Counted from the first letter of the stretch, positions 1 through 7,828 are shown. The stretch: DNA of 28,714 nucleotides from JBGSLA01 sp041740935 (GCA_041740935.1 JBGSLA010000250.1:1-28714); one strand, 5' to 3'. Notes: generated by a model not told the origin, from the sequence alone. Made by a program: numbers and translations.

Positions 1-326
1 GCCGGGTGGTCCTGGTGATCAGCGGCGGCAACATCGACATTCCGCTGTTGGAGCGGGTGCTGGTGCGGGCCTTGCTGGAGCGGGGCCGGGTGCTGAATCT
101 GCGGGTGGAATTGCCCGACCGGCCCGGCTCCCTGGGGCGCCTGGCCACCCTGCTCGGGGAGCAGGAGGCCAATATCCTGCACCTGTTCCATGACCGCCTG
201 GGCCGGGACCTCTCCCTGGACCGCACCCGGGTGGAAGTGATCCTCGAAACCCGCAACCAGGAGCACGGCGAGCAGGTGGTCAGGGCCCTTAAGGCCGCGG
301 GCTACCGGGTGGAGGACAAACCGTAA
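1..326 (+). CDS. ilvA: Threonine ammonia-lyase, C-terminal part (5' end outside window)
   Basis: Only the last 108 codons are present; the reading frame enters the window at base 3. Threonine ammonia-lyase is a PLP enzyme that deaminates threonine to 2-oxobutanoate, the first step toward isoleucine. The visible part starts with VVLVISGGNID, the glycine-rich strand near the cofactor phosphate that ends the catalytic domain of this family. It is followed by an ACT domain (NLRVELPDRPGSLGRL, then ANILHLFHDR, then VEVILETRNQEH). A single short ACT domain fits the TdcB/short IlvA type of about 400 residues rather than the long two-ACT form. The stop TAA at 324-326 lies 29 bases before the aminotransferase start, so the two are probably cotranscribed. 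Related serine/threonine dehydratases cannot be separated from this fragment alone. Confidence 0.88.
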   Translation, partial: RVVLVISGGNIDIPLLERVLVRALLERGRVLNLRVELPDRPGSLGRLATLLGEQEANILHLFHDRLGRDLSLDRTRVEVILETRNQEHGEQVVRALKAAGYRVEDKP

Positions 327-355
327 AAACCGAAAATCCTCTTATGGAGAATTGC

Positions 356-1531
356 ATGAGTGTTTCCCAGAAGATCAAAACCGCCATGGAGGGGGCCTCC
401 TGGATCAGGCGGATGTTTGAGGAGGGGGCTGAACTCAAGGCCCGTTTGGGCGCGGACCAGGTTTTTGATTTCACCCTGGGAAACCCTGATCTGGAGCCCC
501 CGCTCCGTTTCAAAGAGGCCCTGGCGGAGGCGGTCCGGGACCCCAGCCCCGGCCTGCATGGCTATATGTTCAACGCCGGCTTTGTGAGCACCCGGGAGGC
601 CCTGGCCGGGCACCTGAGCACTATGTACCACCGGGACTTCAGCGCCCGGGACCTGGTGCTCACCAGCGGCGCCGCCGGGGCCCTGAACGTCATTTTCAAG
701 GCCCTGCTCGATCCCGGTGATGAAGTCATCATCTTTGCGCCTTTTTTCCCCGATTATATTTTTTACGCCGACAATCACGGCGGCGTGGCCCGGGTGGTGG
801 AGACCGACGCCTCCTTTCAGTTGGACCTCAAGGCCCTCGAAGGCGCCCTCACCCCCCGGACCAAGGCGGTGCTGCTCAATTCCCCCAACAACCCCACGGG
901 CCAGGTCTATCCGGCCACTGCCCTCATGGAACTGGGACATCTTTTGAAAAAACACGGCGACCGGACGGGCCGGGTCATCTATCTGGTGGCCGACGAACCG
1001 TACAGCCGCATCCTCTATGACGGCCTGGAGCTGCCCAACATTTTTGCGGTGTATCCGCATACCCTCCTGGCCACCTCTTTTTCCAAGGACCTGTCCATTC
1101 CCGGGGAACGCCTGGGGCTGGTGGCGGCCAGCCCCCAGGCGGCGCACCGCGACGATCTGCTGGCCGGCCTCATTCTGGCCAACCGCATCCTGGGATTTGT
1201 CAATGCTCCGGCCCTGATCCAACGGGTGGTGGCCCAGGTGCCGGGGCTGTGCGTGGACATCGCCCCCTACGGCCGCCGGCGGGACCTCCTGGGCCAGATC
1301 CTCCGGGAGGCGGGCTACCGTTTCGTCCAGCCCCAGGGGGCCTTTTACTTCTTTCCGGAGGCGCCCGGCGGGGATGACCTGGCCTTTGTCAGCCGCCTGA
1401 AACAGGAAAACATCCTGGGCGTGCCGGGGCGGGGCTTCGGCCGGGCCGGCCACTTCCGCCTGGCCTTCTGCGTGCCGGAATCGGTCATCGACCGGGCGGC
1501 CCCGGGGTTTCTCCGGGCGGCCCGGGGCTGA
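356..1531 (+). CDS. PLP-dependent class I/II aminotransferase
   Basis: A 391-residue fold-type I aminotransferase (AspC/AlaT-like superfamily); the substrate is not evident. Landmarks are FTLGNPDLEPP near the N terminus, the glycine turn TSGAAGALNV, NSPNNPTGQVY with the cofactor/substrate Asn, VADEPYSRILYDG with the Asp and Tyr that contact the PLP ring, and TSFSKDLSIPGERLG with the Schiff-base Lys at about residue 244. A second ATG four codons upstream at 344 is in frame. I chose 356 because GGAG at 346-349 sits at ideal distance before it and would lie inside the gene if 344 were used. The gene follows ilvA and precedes a DciA-like gene by 26 bases. A role in amino-acid synthesis is plausible from the ilvA neighbour but not proven. 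Confidence 0.88.
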   Translation: MSVSQKIKTAMEGASWIRRMFEEGAELKARLGADQVFDFTLGNPDLEPPLRFKEALAEAVRDPSPGLHGYMFNAGFVSTREALAGHLSTMYHRDFSARDLVLTSGAAGALNVIFKALLDPGDEVIIFAPFFPDYIFYADNHGGVARVVETDASFQLDLKALEGALTPRTKAVLLNSPNNPTGQVYPATALMELGHLLKKHGDRTGRVIYLVADEPYSRILYDGLELPNIFAVYPHTLLATSFSKDLSIPGERLGLVAASPQAAHRDDLLAGLILANRILGFVNAPALIQRVVAQVPGLCVDIAPYGRRRDLLGQILREAGYRFVQPQGAFYFFPEAPGGDDLAFVSRLKQENILGVPGRGFGRAGHFRLAFCVPESVIDRAAPGFLRAARG

Positions 1532-1557
1532 GGTTCCCCCACCCCAAAACCAGGACC

Positions 1558-1887
1558 ATGTCAAAACGGAACAATCTGAAACAGCCGGTGGCGGTGAAGG
1601 AAGTGCTCGAGGGGCTCATCCGGCCCGGCGACTGGCACTCCCTGGAAGTGCGCCATAAGGTCAGGGCCGTCTGGGAACAAACCGTGCCCCCGAGGCTCCG
1701 GGAACAATGCCGCCTGGTGGATCTGAAGCGGCGGGAGCTGTGGGTGGAAGCGGGTTCCAGCGCCCTGGTGCAGGAGTTGCACTTTCTCAGACCGAGGATT
1801 CTGGCAGCCCTGGACCGGGCCCTGGGGGCCGGGGTCATTAAAGAGGTGCGCTTTCAGGTGGGGGCCGGCGCCGCACCGCGGCGGTAG
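1558..1887 (+). CDS. DciA/DUF721 family protein
   Basis: A 109-residue basic protein of the DUF721 family, whose characterised member DciA helps load the replicative helicase DnaB in bacteria without DnaC. The order of features fits: an N-terminal helix (VAVKEVLEGLIRP), a W-rich middle (LEVRHKVRAVWEQTVPPRLREQ), the strand pair RLVDLKRRELWVEAGSSALVQELHFL that is the most recognisable part of the family, and an amphipathic C-terminal helix ending in IKEVRFQVG. The start is ATG 1558 with CAGGA about 5 bases upstream. It is last in the ilvA-aminotransferase run, and more than 500 bases without protein genes follow. Assignment rests on remembered family pattern. The helicase-loading role is family knowledge, not visible here. 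Confidence 0.72.
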   Translation: MSKRNNLKQPVAVKEVLEGLIRPGDWHSLEVRHKVRAVWEQTVPPRLREQCRLVDLKRRELWVEAGSSALVQELHFLRPRILAALDRALGAGVIKEVRFQVGAGAAPRR

Positions 1888-1904
1888 CCAAACGTTTTAA
1901 GAAA

Positions 1905-1932
1905 GCAGTCAGCAGTCAGCAGTCAGCAGTCA
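1905..1932. repeat. Tandem heptamer array, GCAGTCA x4
   Basis: Four perfect copies of GCAGTCA occupy these bases, and a broken fifth (GTCGG) follows. It lies 17 bases after the DciA-like stop. A second heptamer array of different sequence (GTCCAGG type) occurs at 19310 and, inverted, at 27517, so period-seven arrays recur in intergenic DNA of this genome. Confidence 0.9.
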
Positions 1933-1995
1933 GTCGGCAATGGGGGGCGCGGGGCGCACCCGACAAAAACTGTACCGTGAAAGCCACCTTAAGGG

Positions 1996-2010
1996 GCGGG
2001 GTAACCCCGC
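1996..2010. repeat. Short palindrome GCGGGG-taa-CCCCGC followed by TACG
   Basis: A 6-bp perfect stem with a 3-base loop, followed by TACG. The same layout (GC-rich stem, then GCTAC or CTACG) appears at 6801-6822 and 19354-19372, so this is probably a member of a dispersed hairpin family. The rest of 1888-2121 shows no gene that I can support. Confidence 0.5.
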
Positions 2011-2121
2011 TACGAAAAGATTTTCATTGCCGGGAGTGGCCATTGTGGCCAGGAAGATTTCGAAAATTTTCCGACCTCTGGAGTGTCACCGCCCGCCGAA
2101 AATGTTTCCTGAGATTCCTGC

Positions 2122-2151
2122 TTGACTTGCCGGTTTCCTTTTGGATATTAT
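2122..2151 (+). promoter_or_regulatory. Sigma70-type promoter (TTGACT - 18 bp - TATTAT)
   Basis: TTGACT at 2122-2127 and TATTAT at 2146-2151 are separated by 18 bases, each one or two mismatches from consensus. This stretch is noticeably more AT-rich than its surroundings. Transcription would start near 2158, about 80 bases before the likely mature 5' end of the 6S RNA and about 257 before hdrA. It could therefore drive a 6S precursor and the Hdr operon. Confidence 0.6.
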
Positions 2152-2237
2152 GAACTAGTGGGTAATTTCACAATATATGCACATGAGTGGGACCAGGAGG
2201 GTTCGAGAGGCTGACGGTTAGGGATAGCCGCGGCGCC

Positions 2238-2410
2238 GCAGCCCCCCCGCCTCGTGTGTTCGAGGGGGCCGGCAGCGCCTCAGGCCAGGCCGATATTTCG
2301 GGCCACCGGGGGCCATCAGCGGGTTGAGCCGGCAGGCGGCAGTCGCCGCCCACGGTTATCCCGGCAGGATGGGCCACCGATTCGCCCTGCACATCTTGGG
2401 AAGGGGAAGA
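2238..2410 (+). ncRNA. ssrS: Probable 6S RNA
   Basis: 6S RNA binds sigma70 RNA polymerase as a promoter mimic. Three blocks match remembered bacterial 6S RNA in the right order. GTGTGTTCG at 2254-2262 corresponds to GATGTTCG in E. coli. GGGGGCC then CCTCAGGCC and GCCGATATTT at 2289-2298 correspond to GGGCC, CCTGAGCC and GCCGATATTT. The 3' arm, GCACATCTTGGG at 2389-2400, corresponds to GGCATCTCGG. GTGTG (2254-2258) can pair with CACAT, and the C-run at 2242-2248 with the GGGG around 2403-2406, which gives the long terminal stem. Ends are approximate. A 5' leader from the promoter at 2122 would need processing. A covariance-model search is the deciding test. Confidence 0.72.
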
Positions 2411-2414
2411 TCTC

Positions 2415-5400
2415 ATGACGCAGCACAAAGATGAAAAAGTCGGAGCAGTTTTGGTAGTGGGCGGGGGCATCGCCGGGGTGCAGGCCTCTTTGGATTTGGC
2501 CAACGCCGGCTTCTTTGTCCATTTAGTAGAGAAAAAACCGGCCATCGGCGGGGTGGTGGTGCAGCTTGATCGGAGCTACCCCACCAACGAAAGCGCCATG
2601 TGCGTCGTCTGCATGATGTCCCCCAACCTCATGGAATGCGGGCGCAACAAGGCCGCCGGCGGCCTGAACTATGAAGTCGGGGCCTGCGGCCGCCATAAAA
2701 ATATCGAGATTTACACCTTGGCCGAGGTGACCAAGGTGGAGGGCGGCCCGGGGAACTTCACGGTCACCGTGGAAAAAGCGCCCCGCTATGTCGACCCCCT
2801 CAAGTGCATTTCCTGCGGGGCCTGCACCGAGGTCTGCCCCGTCAGCATCCCCGATGCCTTCAATCTCCGGATGAAGAAAACCAAAGCCATTTCCCTGCCC
2901 TATGCCCGGGCCATACCGTCCGCCTATGTTCTCTTTAAGCAGCCGGAGTGCGACGAGTGCCGCAAATGCGTGGAGGCCTGCGAGGCCGGGGCCGTGGACC
3001 TGGGCATGAAACCCGAGAGCATGATTCTGAACGTGGGCGCCATCGTGGCCGCGCCGGGCTTCGAGGTGTACGATCCCTCCCACTACGACGGCTACCACTA
3101 TCCGGCGCATCCCAACGTGGTGACCAGCCTCGAATTCGAGCGCATCCTGTCGGAGGGCGGCCCCTACGGCGGCCGTCTGCTCAGGCCTTCCGACCAGCAG
3201 GAGCCCAAAAAGATCGCCTGGCTCCAGTGCGTGGGCTCCCGGGACATGAACCACTGCAACAACAGCTATTGCTCCGACGTCTGCTGCATGTACGCCATCA
3301 AACAGGCGGAGGTCGCCAAGGAGCACGGCGGCGCCGAGGTGGACACCGCCATCTTCTTCATGGACATGCGCACCCACGGCAAGGACTACGAAAGATATTT
3401 CAACCGGGCCAAAAATGACCTCGGGGTCCGGTTCATCCGCTTCCGGGTGCACAGCTTCGATCCGGTCCACGGCACCGACGACCTGGCCATCCGCTATCTC
3501 ACCGAGCAGGGGGAGATCAAAACCGAACAGTTCGACATGGTGGTCCTGTCGGTGGGTCTGGAAACCTCGGCGGACGGCCTGGAGCTGGCCAAGACTTTAG
3601 GGGTGGAGGTCAACCCCAAGACCCGCTTCGCCCAGACCTCGCCCTTTACGCCGGTGGCCACCAATAAGCCGGGGGTGTTCGTGTGCGGCGTCTTCCAGGC
3701 CCCCAAGGACATTCCCACCTCCACCATGGAGGCTTCGGCTGCGGCCGCGGCGGTGGGCGAACTTTTGGCCCCGGCCCGGGGCACCGCCATGCTGGGGACT
3801 GAGCTGCCGCCGGAGAGCGACGTCAGCGGTCAGGCCCCCCGGGTGGGCGTGTTTTTCTGCAGCTGCGGCGGCACCATGGGGGAGGCTGTCGATGTCAAAG
3901 GCCTGGCGGCTGCGGCCGCCTCTTACCCCGGCGTGGTGTACACCGACCAGGATGCCGTGGCCTGTTCCGCGGACGCCCAGGGGGATATGCTCAAGGCCAT
4001 CAAGGAGCACAACCTCAATCGGGTGGTGGTGGCCGGCTGCAGCCCCCGTATTTTTGGGCCCCTGTTCCGGCAGACCGTCCAGCAGGCGGGCTTGAACCCC
4101 TACCTGTTCGAAATGGCCAACATCCGGGACCAGGCCGCCTGGGTGCACCTCGAGGAGCCGGAAGAGGCCATGGCCAAGGCTGCGGCCCTGGTCAGAGGCG
4201 CGGTGGCCCGGGTGGCCAACCTGGAGCCCCTCCAGAAAATGGTCTTCCCCATGGCCAAGGCCGCCCTGGTGGTGGGCGGCGGCGCCGCCGGTATGGAGGC
4301 GGCCCGCTCCATCGCCGACATGGGCTTTCAGGCCTATCTGGTGGAGCAAAGCGATAAGCTGGGGGGCCAGGCCCGGAACCTGGTGGTCAGCTCCCGGGGC
4401 TACGATTATCAGGGCTATCTGGACGGCCTGATCAAAAAGGTGGAAAGCCATCCCAAGATCGAGGTTCTGCTTAACTCCAGCGTGGTTGACACCAGCGGTT
4501 TTCTGGGCAATTTCAAGACCACCGTCCAGACCCCCAAGGGCGAGCGCCTGGTGGAGCATGGGGTGGGCATCATGGCCACCGGCGGCCAGCCCTTCAAGCC
4601 GGACGAATACCTCTACGGCCAGCGGGATGATGTCTTGACTCTTTTTGAACTTGATAAGCTCATCGCCGACAAAAGCCCCAAGGTCAGCGGCGCCCAGCAG
4701 GCAGTGTTCATTCAGTGCGTGGGCTCCAGGGAGCCGGAGCGGCCTTACTGCAGCCGCCTGTGCTGCACCCATTCGGTGGAAAGCGCCCTGGCCCTGAAAA
4801 AACTGAATCCTGCTATGGATGTGGTTGTCCTCTACCGGGAAATGCGGACCTATGGGGACAAGGAACTGCTTTTTAAGGAAGCCCGGGAAAACGGGGTGAT
4901 GTTCATCCGCTTTGATCTGGGCGGCAAGCCCCGGGTGGAAAAGGGCGGCGACGGCAAACTGCAAGTGACCATCACCGATCTCATCCTGGGCCGGCCGGTG
5001 GTCCTGAATCCGGACCTGCTGACCCTGGCCAGCGCGGTGCTGCCGGTGGGCACCCGGGAGATGGGGGCGATCTTCGATCTGGAAGTGGACCTCGACGGCT
5101 TCTTCCAGGAGTCCCACTCCAAGCGGCGCCCGGTGGACGCCTCCCTCGAAGGCTTTTTCCTGGCCGGGCTGGCCCACTCGCCCAAACCCCTGGATGAATC
5201 CATCGCCCAGGCCAAGGCCGCCGCAGGCCGGGCCGCCACCTACCTGGCCCGGGAGACCGTGGAGATCGGCGGCGTCGTGGCCGTGGTGGATCAGGACAAG
5301 TGCGCCGTCTGTCTCACCTGCGTGCGCACCTGCCCCTTTGAGGTGCCGATTATTGATTACACCGTGGACGCGGCCTACATCGATCCCATCAAATGTCAGG

Positions 5401-5504
5401 GCTGCGGCGTGTGTGTGTCGGAATGTCCGGCCAAGGCCATCAGCATGCAAAACTTCACCGACGCCCAGATCATTGTGCAGGAAACGGCCCTGGCCGCCGG
5501 CTGA
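2415..5504 (+). CDS. hdrA: HdrA-like iron-sulfur flavoprotein, double module
   Basis: A 1029-residue cytoplasmic HdrA-type protein, the flavin subunit that splits electron pairs in Hdr complexes. Two HdrA-like modules are joined. Module 1 has the FAD loop GGGIAG (16-21), a Cys patch CVVCMMSPNLMEC, a ferredoxin part with C131/134/137/141 and C179/182/185/189, and the HdrA cluster signature QCVGSR...YCxxVCC (C272, C286, C290, C291). From about 475 comes the typical HdrA N-terminal domain (VGVFFCSCGG), then a second FAD loop (621-626), a second QCVGSR signature (C768, C779, C783, C784) and a C-terminal 2[4Fe-4S] ferredoxin (C963-973, C994-1004). The start ATG 2415 follows AAGGGGAAG, which also forms the 3' end of the putative 6S RNA. 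It is 14 bases from the MvhD gene. The Cys spacing equals that of the methanogen HdrA cluster as I recall it. Confidence 0.93.
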   Translation: MTQHKDEKVGAVLVVGGGIAGVQASLDLANAGFFVHLVEKKPAIGGVVVQLDRSYPTNESAMCVVCMMSPNLMECGRNKAAGGLNYEVGACGRHKNIEIYTLAEVTKVEGGPGNFTVTVEKAPRYVDPLKCISCGACTEVCPVSIPDAFNLRMKKTKAISLPYARAIPSAYVLFKQPECDECRKCVEACEAGAVDLGMKPESMILNVGAIVAAPGFEVYDPSHYDGYHYPAHPNVVTSLEFERILSEGGPYGGRLLRPSDQQEPKKIAWLQCVGSRDMNHCNNSYCSDVCCMYAIKQAEVAKEHGGAEVDTAIFFMDMRTHGKDYERYFNRAKNDLGVRFIRFRVHSFDPVHGTDDLAIRYLTEQGEIKTEQFDMVVLSVGLETSADGLELAKTLGVEVNPKTRFAQTSPFTPVATNKPGVFVCGVFQAPKDIPTSTMEASAAAAAVGELLAPARGTAMLGTELPPESDVSGQAPRVGVFFCSCGGTMGEAVDVKGLAAAAASYPGVVYTDQDAVACSADAQGDMLKAIKEHNLNRVVVAGCSPRIFGPLFRQTVQQAGLNPYLFEMANIRDQAAWVHLEEPEEAMAKAAALVRGAVARVANLEPLQKMVFPMAKAALVVGGGAAGMEAARSIADMGFQAYLVEQSDKLGGQARNLVVSSRGYDYQGYLDGLIKKVESHPKIEVLLNSSVVDTSGFLGNFKTTVQTPKGERLVEHGVGIMATGGQPFKPDEYLYGQRDDVLTLFELDKLIADKSPKVSGAQQAVFIQCVGSREPERPYCSRLCCTHSVESALALKKLNPAMDVVVLYREMRTYGDKELLFKEARENGVMFIRFDLGGKPRVEKGGDGKLQVTITDLILGRPVVLNPDLLTLASAVLPVGTREMGAIFDLEVDLDGFFQESHSKRRPVDASLEGFFLAGLAHSPKPLDESIAQAKAAAGRAATYLARETVEIGGVVAVVDQDKCAVCLTCVRTCPFEVPIIDYTVDAAYIDPIKCQGCGVCVSECPAKAISMQNFTDAQIIVQETALAAG

Positions 5505-5518
5505 GACAAGGAGGAGGC

Positions 5519-5980
5519 ATGACCACCGCGTGGTCTCCCAAGATCATCTGTTTCTGTTGCCGCTACTGAGGGTACACCGCGGCGGACCTGGCAGGTTCGA
5601 TGCGGCTGCAATATCCCCCGGAAATCAAAATCATCATGGTGCCCTGCACCGGCCGGGTGGACATTATACATCTGCTCAAGGCCTTTGAAGGCGGGGCCGA
5701 CGCGGTGATGGTGGTGGGCTGCCTGGAAGGCGATTGCCATTACCTCACCGGCAATATCCGAGCCAAAAAACGGGTCGGCAAATTAAAGGAAGATTTCGTC
5801 CAGATGGGCTTCGAGCCGGAACGGGTGGAGATGTTCAACCTGTCCTCCTCGGACGGACCGAAATTCGCGGCCATTGCCACGGAAATGGCGGAGCGGGCCT
5901 TTAAGCTGGGGCCCAGCAAGGTCAAAAGACAGGCCCGGCAGGCCTGGGAAAAATCCCAGGCCGCCACCAGCGCCGCCTAA
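5519..5980 (+). CDS. mvhD: MvhD-type hydrogenase iron-sulfur subunit, selenoprotein (in-frame UGA)
   Basis: MvhD/FrhD-family [2Fe-2S] protein that passes electrons to HdrA. Read from ATG 5519, with AAGGAGGAGG just upstream, codon 17 is TGA (5567-5569) in the context C11-F-C13-C14-R-Y-Sec17-G-Y-T-A-A-D. Cysteine homologues have CCxxC at this place, so UGA stands where the third Cys belongs. The frame continues without interruption to 5980, giving 153 residues, the normal family length, with PCTGRVD (C43) and GCLEGDCHY (C68, C73). Starting at the internal ATG 5600 would delete the first cluster motif, lacks a good ribosome site and ignores the conserved sequence upstream. A stable hairpin begins 8 bases after the UGA (5577-5605). 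A nonsense mutation or sequencing error is the alternative. MvhD selenoproteins are known from methanogens and some deltaproteobacteria. Confidence 0.9.
5577..5605 (+). promoter_or_regulatory. Putative bacterial SECIS hairpin
   Basis: Starting 8 bases after the UGA, CCGCGGCGGACCT pairs with AGGTTCGATGCGG over a 3-base GGC loop. That is 12 pairs, two of them G-U, with one G-A mismatch. Position directly 3' of UGA inside the coding region and a short G-containing apical loop fit bacterial SelB-binding SECIS elements. The fit is structural by eye, and SelB recognition is inferred. Confidence 0.68.
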
Positions 5981-6016
5981 GGAAAAGGATCAAAGCTGCA
6001 GGCAATTTTCGGGGAG

Positions 6017-6050
6017 AGGGGGCCGGGGGTGCGGCCCCCTGCCCCCTTTT
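6017..6050 (+). terminator. Hairpin terminator or attenuator
   Basis: AGGGGGCCG (6017-6025) and CGGCCCCCT (6032-6040) form a perfect 9-bp stem over a 6-base loop, and GCCCCCTTTT follows. It lies between mvhD and hdrC, so it may reduce rather than end transcription into hdrCB. The core GGCCGGGGGTGCGG is repeated in the hairpin at 28661, so it may also be a dispersed element. Confidence 0.55.
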
Positions 6051-6134
6051 CTTTGGGAAGCAAGCCGGTTTGCGCCAGACTGCCCCGCTTAAAAAGGTCT
6101 TCGCCACAATCTCAAAACATGATAACTTATTGAC

Positions 6135-6752
6135 ATGGATACTGTTCCCGCCATGGAGCCCTCTTTTGAACTGGCCAAACAGTTGCAGGAGGTGCATTTG
6201 TCGGTCTCGCCCTGCTACCAGTGCCGGAAGTGCTCCAGCGGCTGTCCCCTGACCTTCGCCATGGACCTGTTGCCCGACCAGGTCATCCGCCTGGCCCTTC
6301 TGGGTCAGGAAGACCAGGTCCTGGGCTGCAGCACCATCTGGGTGTGCTCCTCCTGCGAAACCTGCACCACCCGGTGCCCCAACGATATTGACATCGCCGG
6401 GGTCATGGACTGGCTCAAGGAAGAGGCCCTCAGGCGGGGCCAGGCCGTGCCCCAGCCCGCGGTCAGCCGGTTTCACCAGGCTTTTTTGCGCAGCGTCCGC
6501 CTGGGCGGCGGGCGCCTTCCCGAGGCCATGCTGCTGGGCCTTTATACCCTGCGCAGCGGCCAGACCCTGAAAAAATTATGGTCGGGAGAACTGTTTGCCG
6601 ACCTGCGCCTGGGCCGCCAACTGCGGCGGCGCGGACGACTCTCCCTCAGGCTGCCTCCCCGCCTGAAGGGAGCCCGGGAGATGCGGAATATCTTTAAGAA
6701 AGCGAAGTTAAGCGCCCAGAGCCTTGAAGAAGAATTGCCGCCGGGCGCCTGA
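6135..6752 (+). CDS. hdrC: HdrC-like heterodisulfide reductase subunit
   Basis: A 205-residue soluble protein with two classical [4Fe-4S] motifs: CYQCRKCSSGCP (C27, C30, C33, C37) and CSSCETCTTRCP (C71, C74, C77, C81). This spacing and the extra Cys at 65 are as in HdrC, the subunit that wires HdrA to HdrB. The C-terminal third is strongly basic and lacks cysteines, and I see no membrane segments. The start ATG 6135 has no clear ribosome site; ATG 6153 is possible but equally weak. A 154-base gap with a hairpin separates it from mvhD, and hdrB follows after 188 bases. GlpC- or QmoC-type proteins share the motifs, but the HdrB neighbour favours HdrC. Confidence 0.87.
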   Translation: MDTVPAMEPSFELAKQLQEVHLSVSPCYQCRKCSSGCPLTFAMDLLPDQVIRLALLGQEDQVLGCSTIWVCSSCETCTTRCPNDIDIAGVMDWLKEEALRRGQAVPQPAVSRFHQAFLRSVRLGGGRLPEAMLLGLYTLRSGQTLKKLWSGELFADLRLGRQLRRRGRLSLRLPPRLKGAREMRNIFKKAKLSAQSLEEELPPGA

Positions 6753-6800
6753 TGCCAGGTTGCAGTCAAACCGCGGCAAAGGATTCCCAGCCTGTATAGG

Positions 6801-6818
6801 CGCAGGCTGAAGCCTGCG
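6801..6818. repeat. Palindromic repeat CGCAGGCT-ga-AGCCTGCG followed by GCTAC
   Basis: A perfect 8-bp stem with a 2-base loop in the hdrC-hdrB gap, followed by GCTACAG. It resembles widely dispersed REP-like hairpins. In this gap it could act as an mRNA processing or stability element. Confidence 0.75.
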
Positions 6819-6940
6819 GCTACAGAAAATCGCCCTTTGAACGCTCCTTGGTATAAAAGGGCTTTGGGTGGTCCCCCGTCGCCGTATTCCGGGGCGCCGG
6901 GGATGATGACTTTGAGGGAAAATTCCAGAAAACACTCCTG

Positions 6941-7792
6941 ATGAAAGTTTCTTATTATCCTGGTTGTTCGTTGGAAGGCACGGCCAATGATTACGCCGCC
7001 TCCATTGAGGCGGTGACTCGCGCCGTGGACGTAGAGCTTAAGGAGCTGGAGGACTGGAATTGCTGCGGGGCCTCTGCGGCTCACAGCATCAGCCACTCCC
7101 TGGCCATAGATCTGCCCATGCGCAACCTGCTCATCGCCTATCAGGCCGGTTTGGAGGTGGTGGTGCCCTGCGCCCTGTGCTTCAACCGGCTGAAAGTGGC
7201 GGAAAAGGCCCTTAAAGGAATGGAGGCCCATCGCCCTTGGCAGGCTTCCACCCATTACGTAAAAATCTGGGACCTGCTGGACTATTTTACCCAGCCGGAT
7301 CTGTTAAAGGCGGTGGCCGAGAAAATCACCACCCCGCTTACGGGCCTCAAAGCCGTGCCCTATTACGGCTGTCTGGTGACCAGACCCCCGGAAATCACCG
7401 ACCGGGCCGATTATGAGAATCCCCGGAATATGGAGCTGCTGCTGAGGGTCCTGGGGGCCGACCCCATCGACTGGTCCTTCAAGACCGACTGCTGCGGCGC
7501 CGGCCTGGCGGTGGCCCGGCCGGATATCATCGATACCCTGGTGCACTGTCTGTATGAGCGGGCCCTGGCCGCGGGGGCGGAATGCCTGGTGGTCTCCTGC
7601 CAGATGTGTCAGGCCAATCTGGATCTTCCCCAGGAGCGCATCTCTCAGAACTTCGGCAAGCAATATTATCTGCCGGTGCTGTATTTCACGGAACTCATCG
7701 GCCTGGCCCTGGGGCTGCCCGAAGCCCCCGGCTGGCTGGATAAACATCTGGTGGATCCCAGGCCCCTGCTGCGGGAAAAGGGGCTGTTGTAA
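6941..7792 (+). CDS. hdrB: HdrB-like heterodisulfide reductase catalytic subunit
   Basis: A 283-residue protein with two CCG domains, which in HdrB hold the two non-cubane [4Fe-4S] clusters that reduce a heterodisulfide or similar disulfide. Domain 1 has C9 (YPGC), C41-C42-G43, C77 and C80 (PCALC). Domain 2 has C144 (YYGC), C184-C185-G186, C220 and C223 (SCQMC). All ligand positions of CxnCCGxnCxxC are filled in both. No membrane segment is seen. The start ATG 6941 opens directly with the expected KVSYYPGC. The ribosome site is poor. The natural substrate in a non-methanogen is unknown, because coenzymes M and B are not expected here. Its neighbours HdrA, MvhD and HdrC indicate one complex. 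Confidence 0.93.
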   Translation: MKVSYYPGCSLEGTANDYAASIEAVTRAVDVELKELEDWNCCGASAAHSISHSLAIDLPMRNLLIAYQAGLEVVVPCALCFNRLKVAEKALKGMEAHRPWQASTHYVKIWDLLDYFTQPDLLKAVAEKITTPLTGLKAVPYYGCLVTRPPEITDRADYENPRNMELLLRVLGADPIDWSFKTDCCGAGLAVARPDIIDTLVHCLYERALAAGAECLVVSCQMCQANLDLPQERISQNFGKQYYLPVLYFTELIGLALGLPEAPGWLDKHLVDPRPLLREKGLL

Positions 7793-7828
7793 CCGAAATT
7801 CCCCGGAGAGGTGTCCTCACCCGGTTGT

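Noticed and set aside
1940..2125. A possible 61-codon gene on the + strand
   Set aside because: No ribosome site, no recognisable family, and it crosses a palindrome and ends in the promoter region.
2195..2215. GGTTCGA, as in a tRNA T-arm
   Set aside because: There is no complementary T-stem, anticodon arm or acceptor stem around it.
3597..5450. Long open frames opposite hdrA and other GC-rich genes
   Set aside because: These are mirror-frame artefacts of GC-rich codon use. The + strand proteins carry complete motifs, and the opposite-strand peptides carry none.
5600..5980. A 126-residue MvhD starting at ATG 5600
   Set aside because: It lacks a ribosome site and the first cluster motif; the frame extends upstream through a UGA in a conserved context to a well-placed ATG at 5519.
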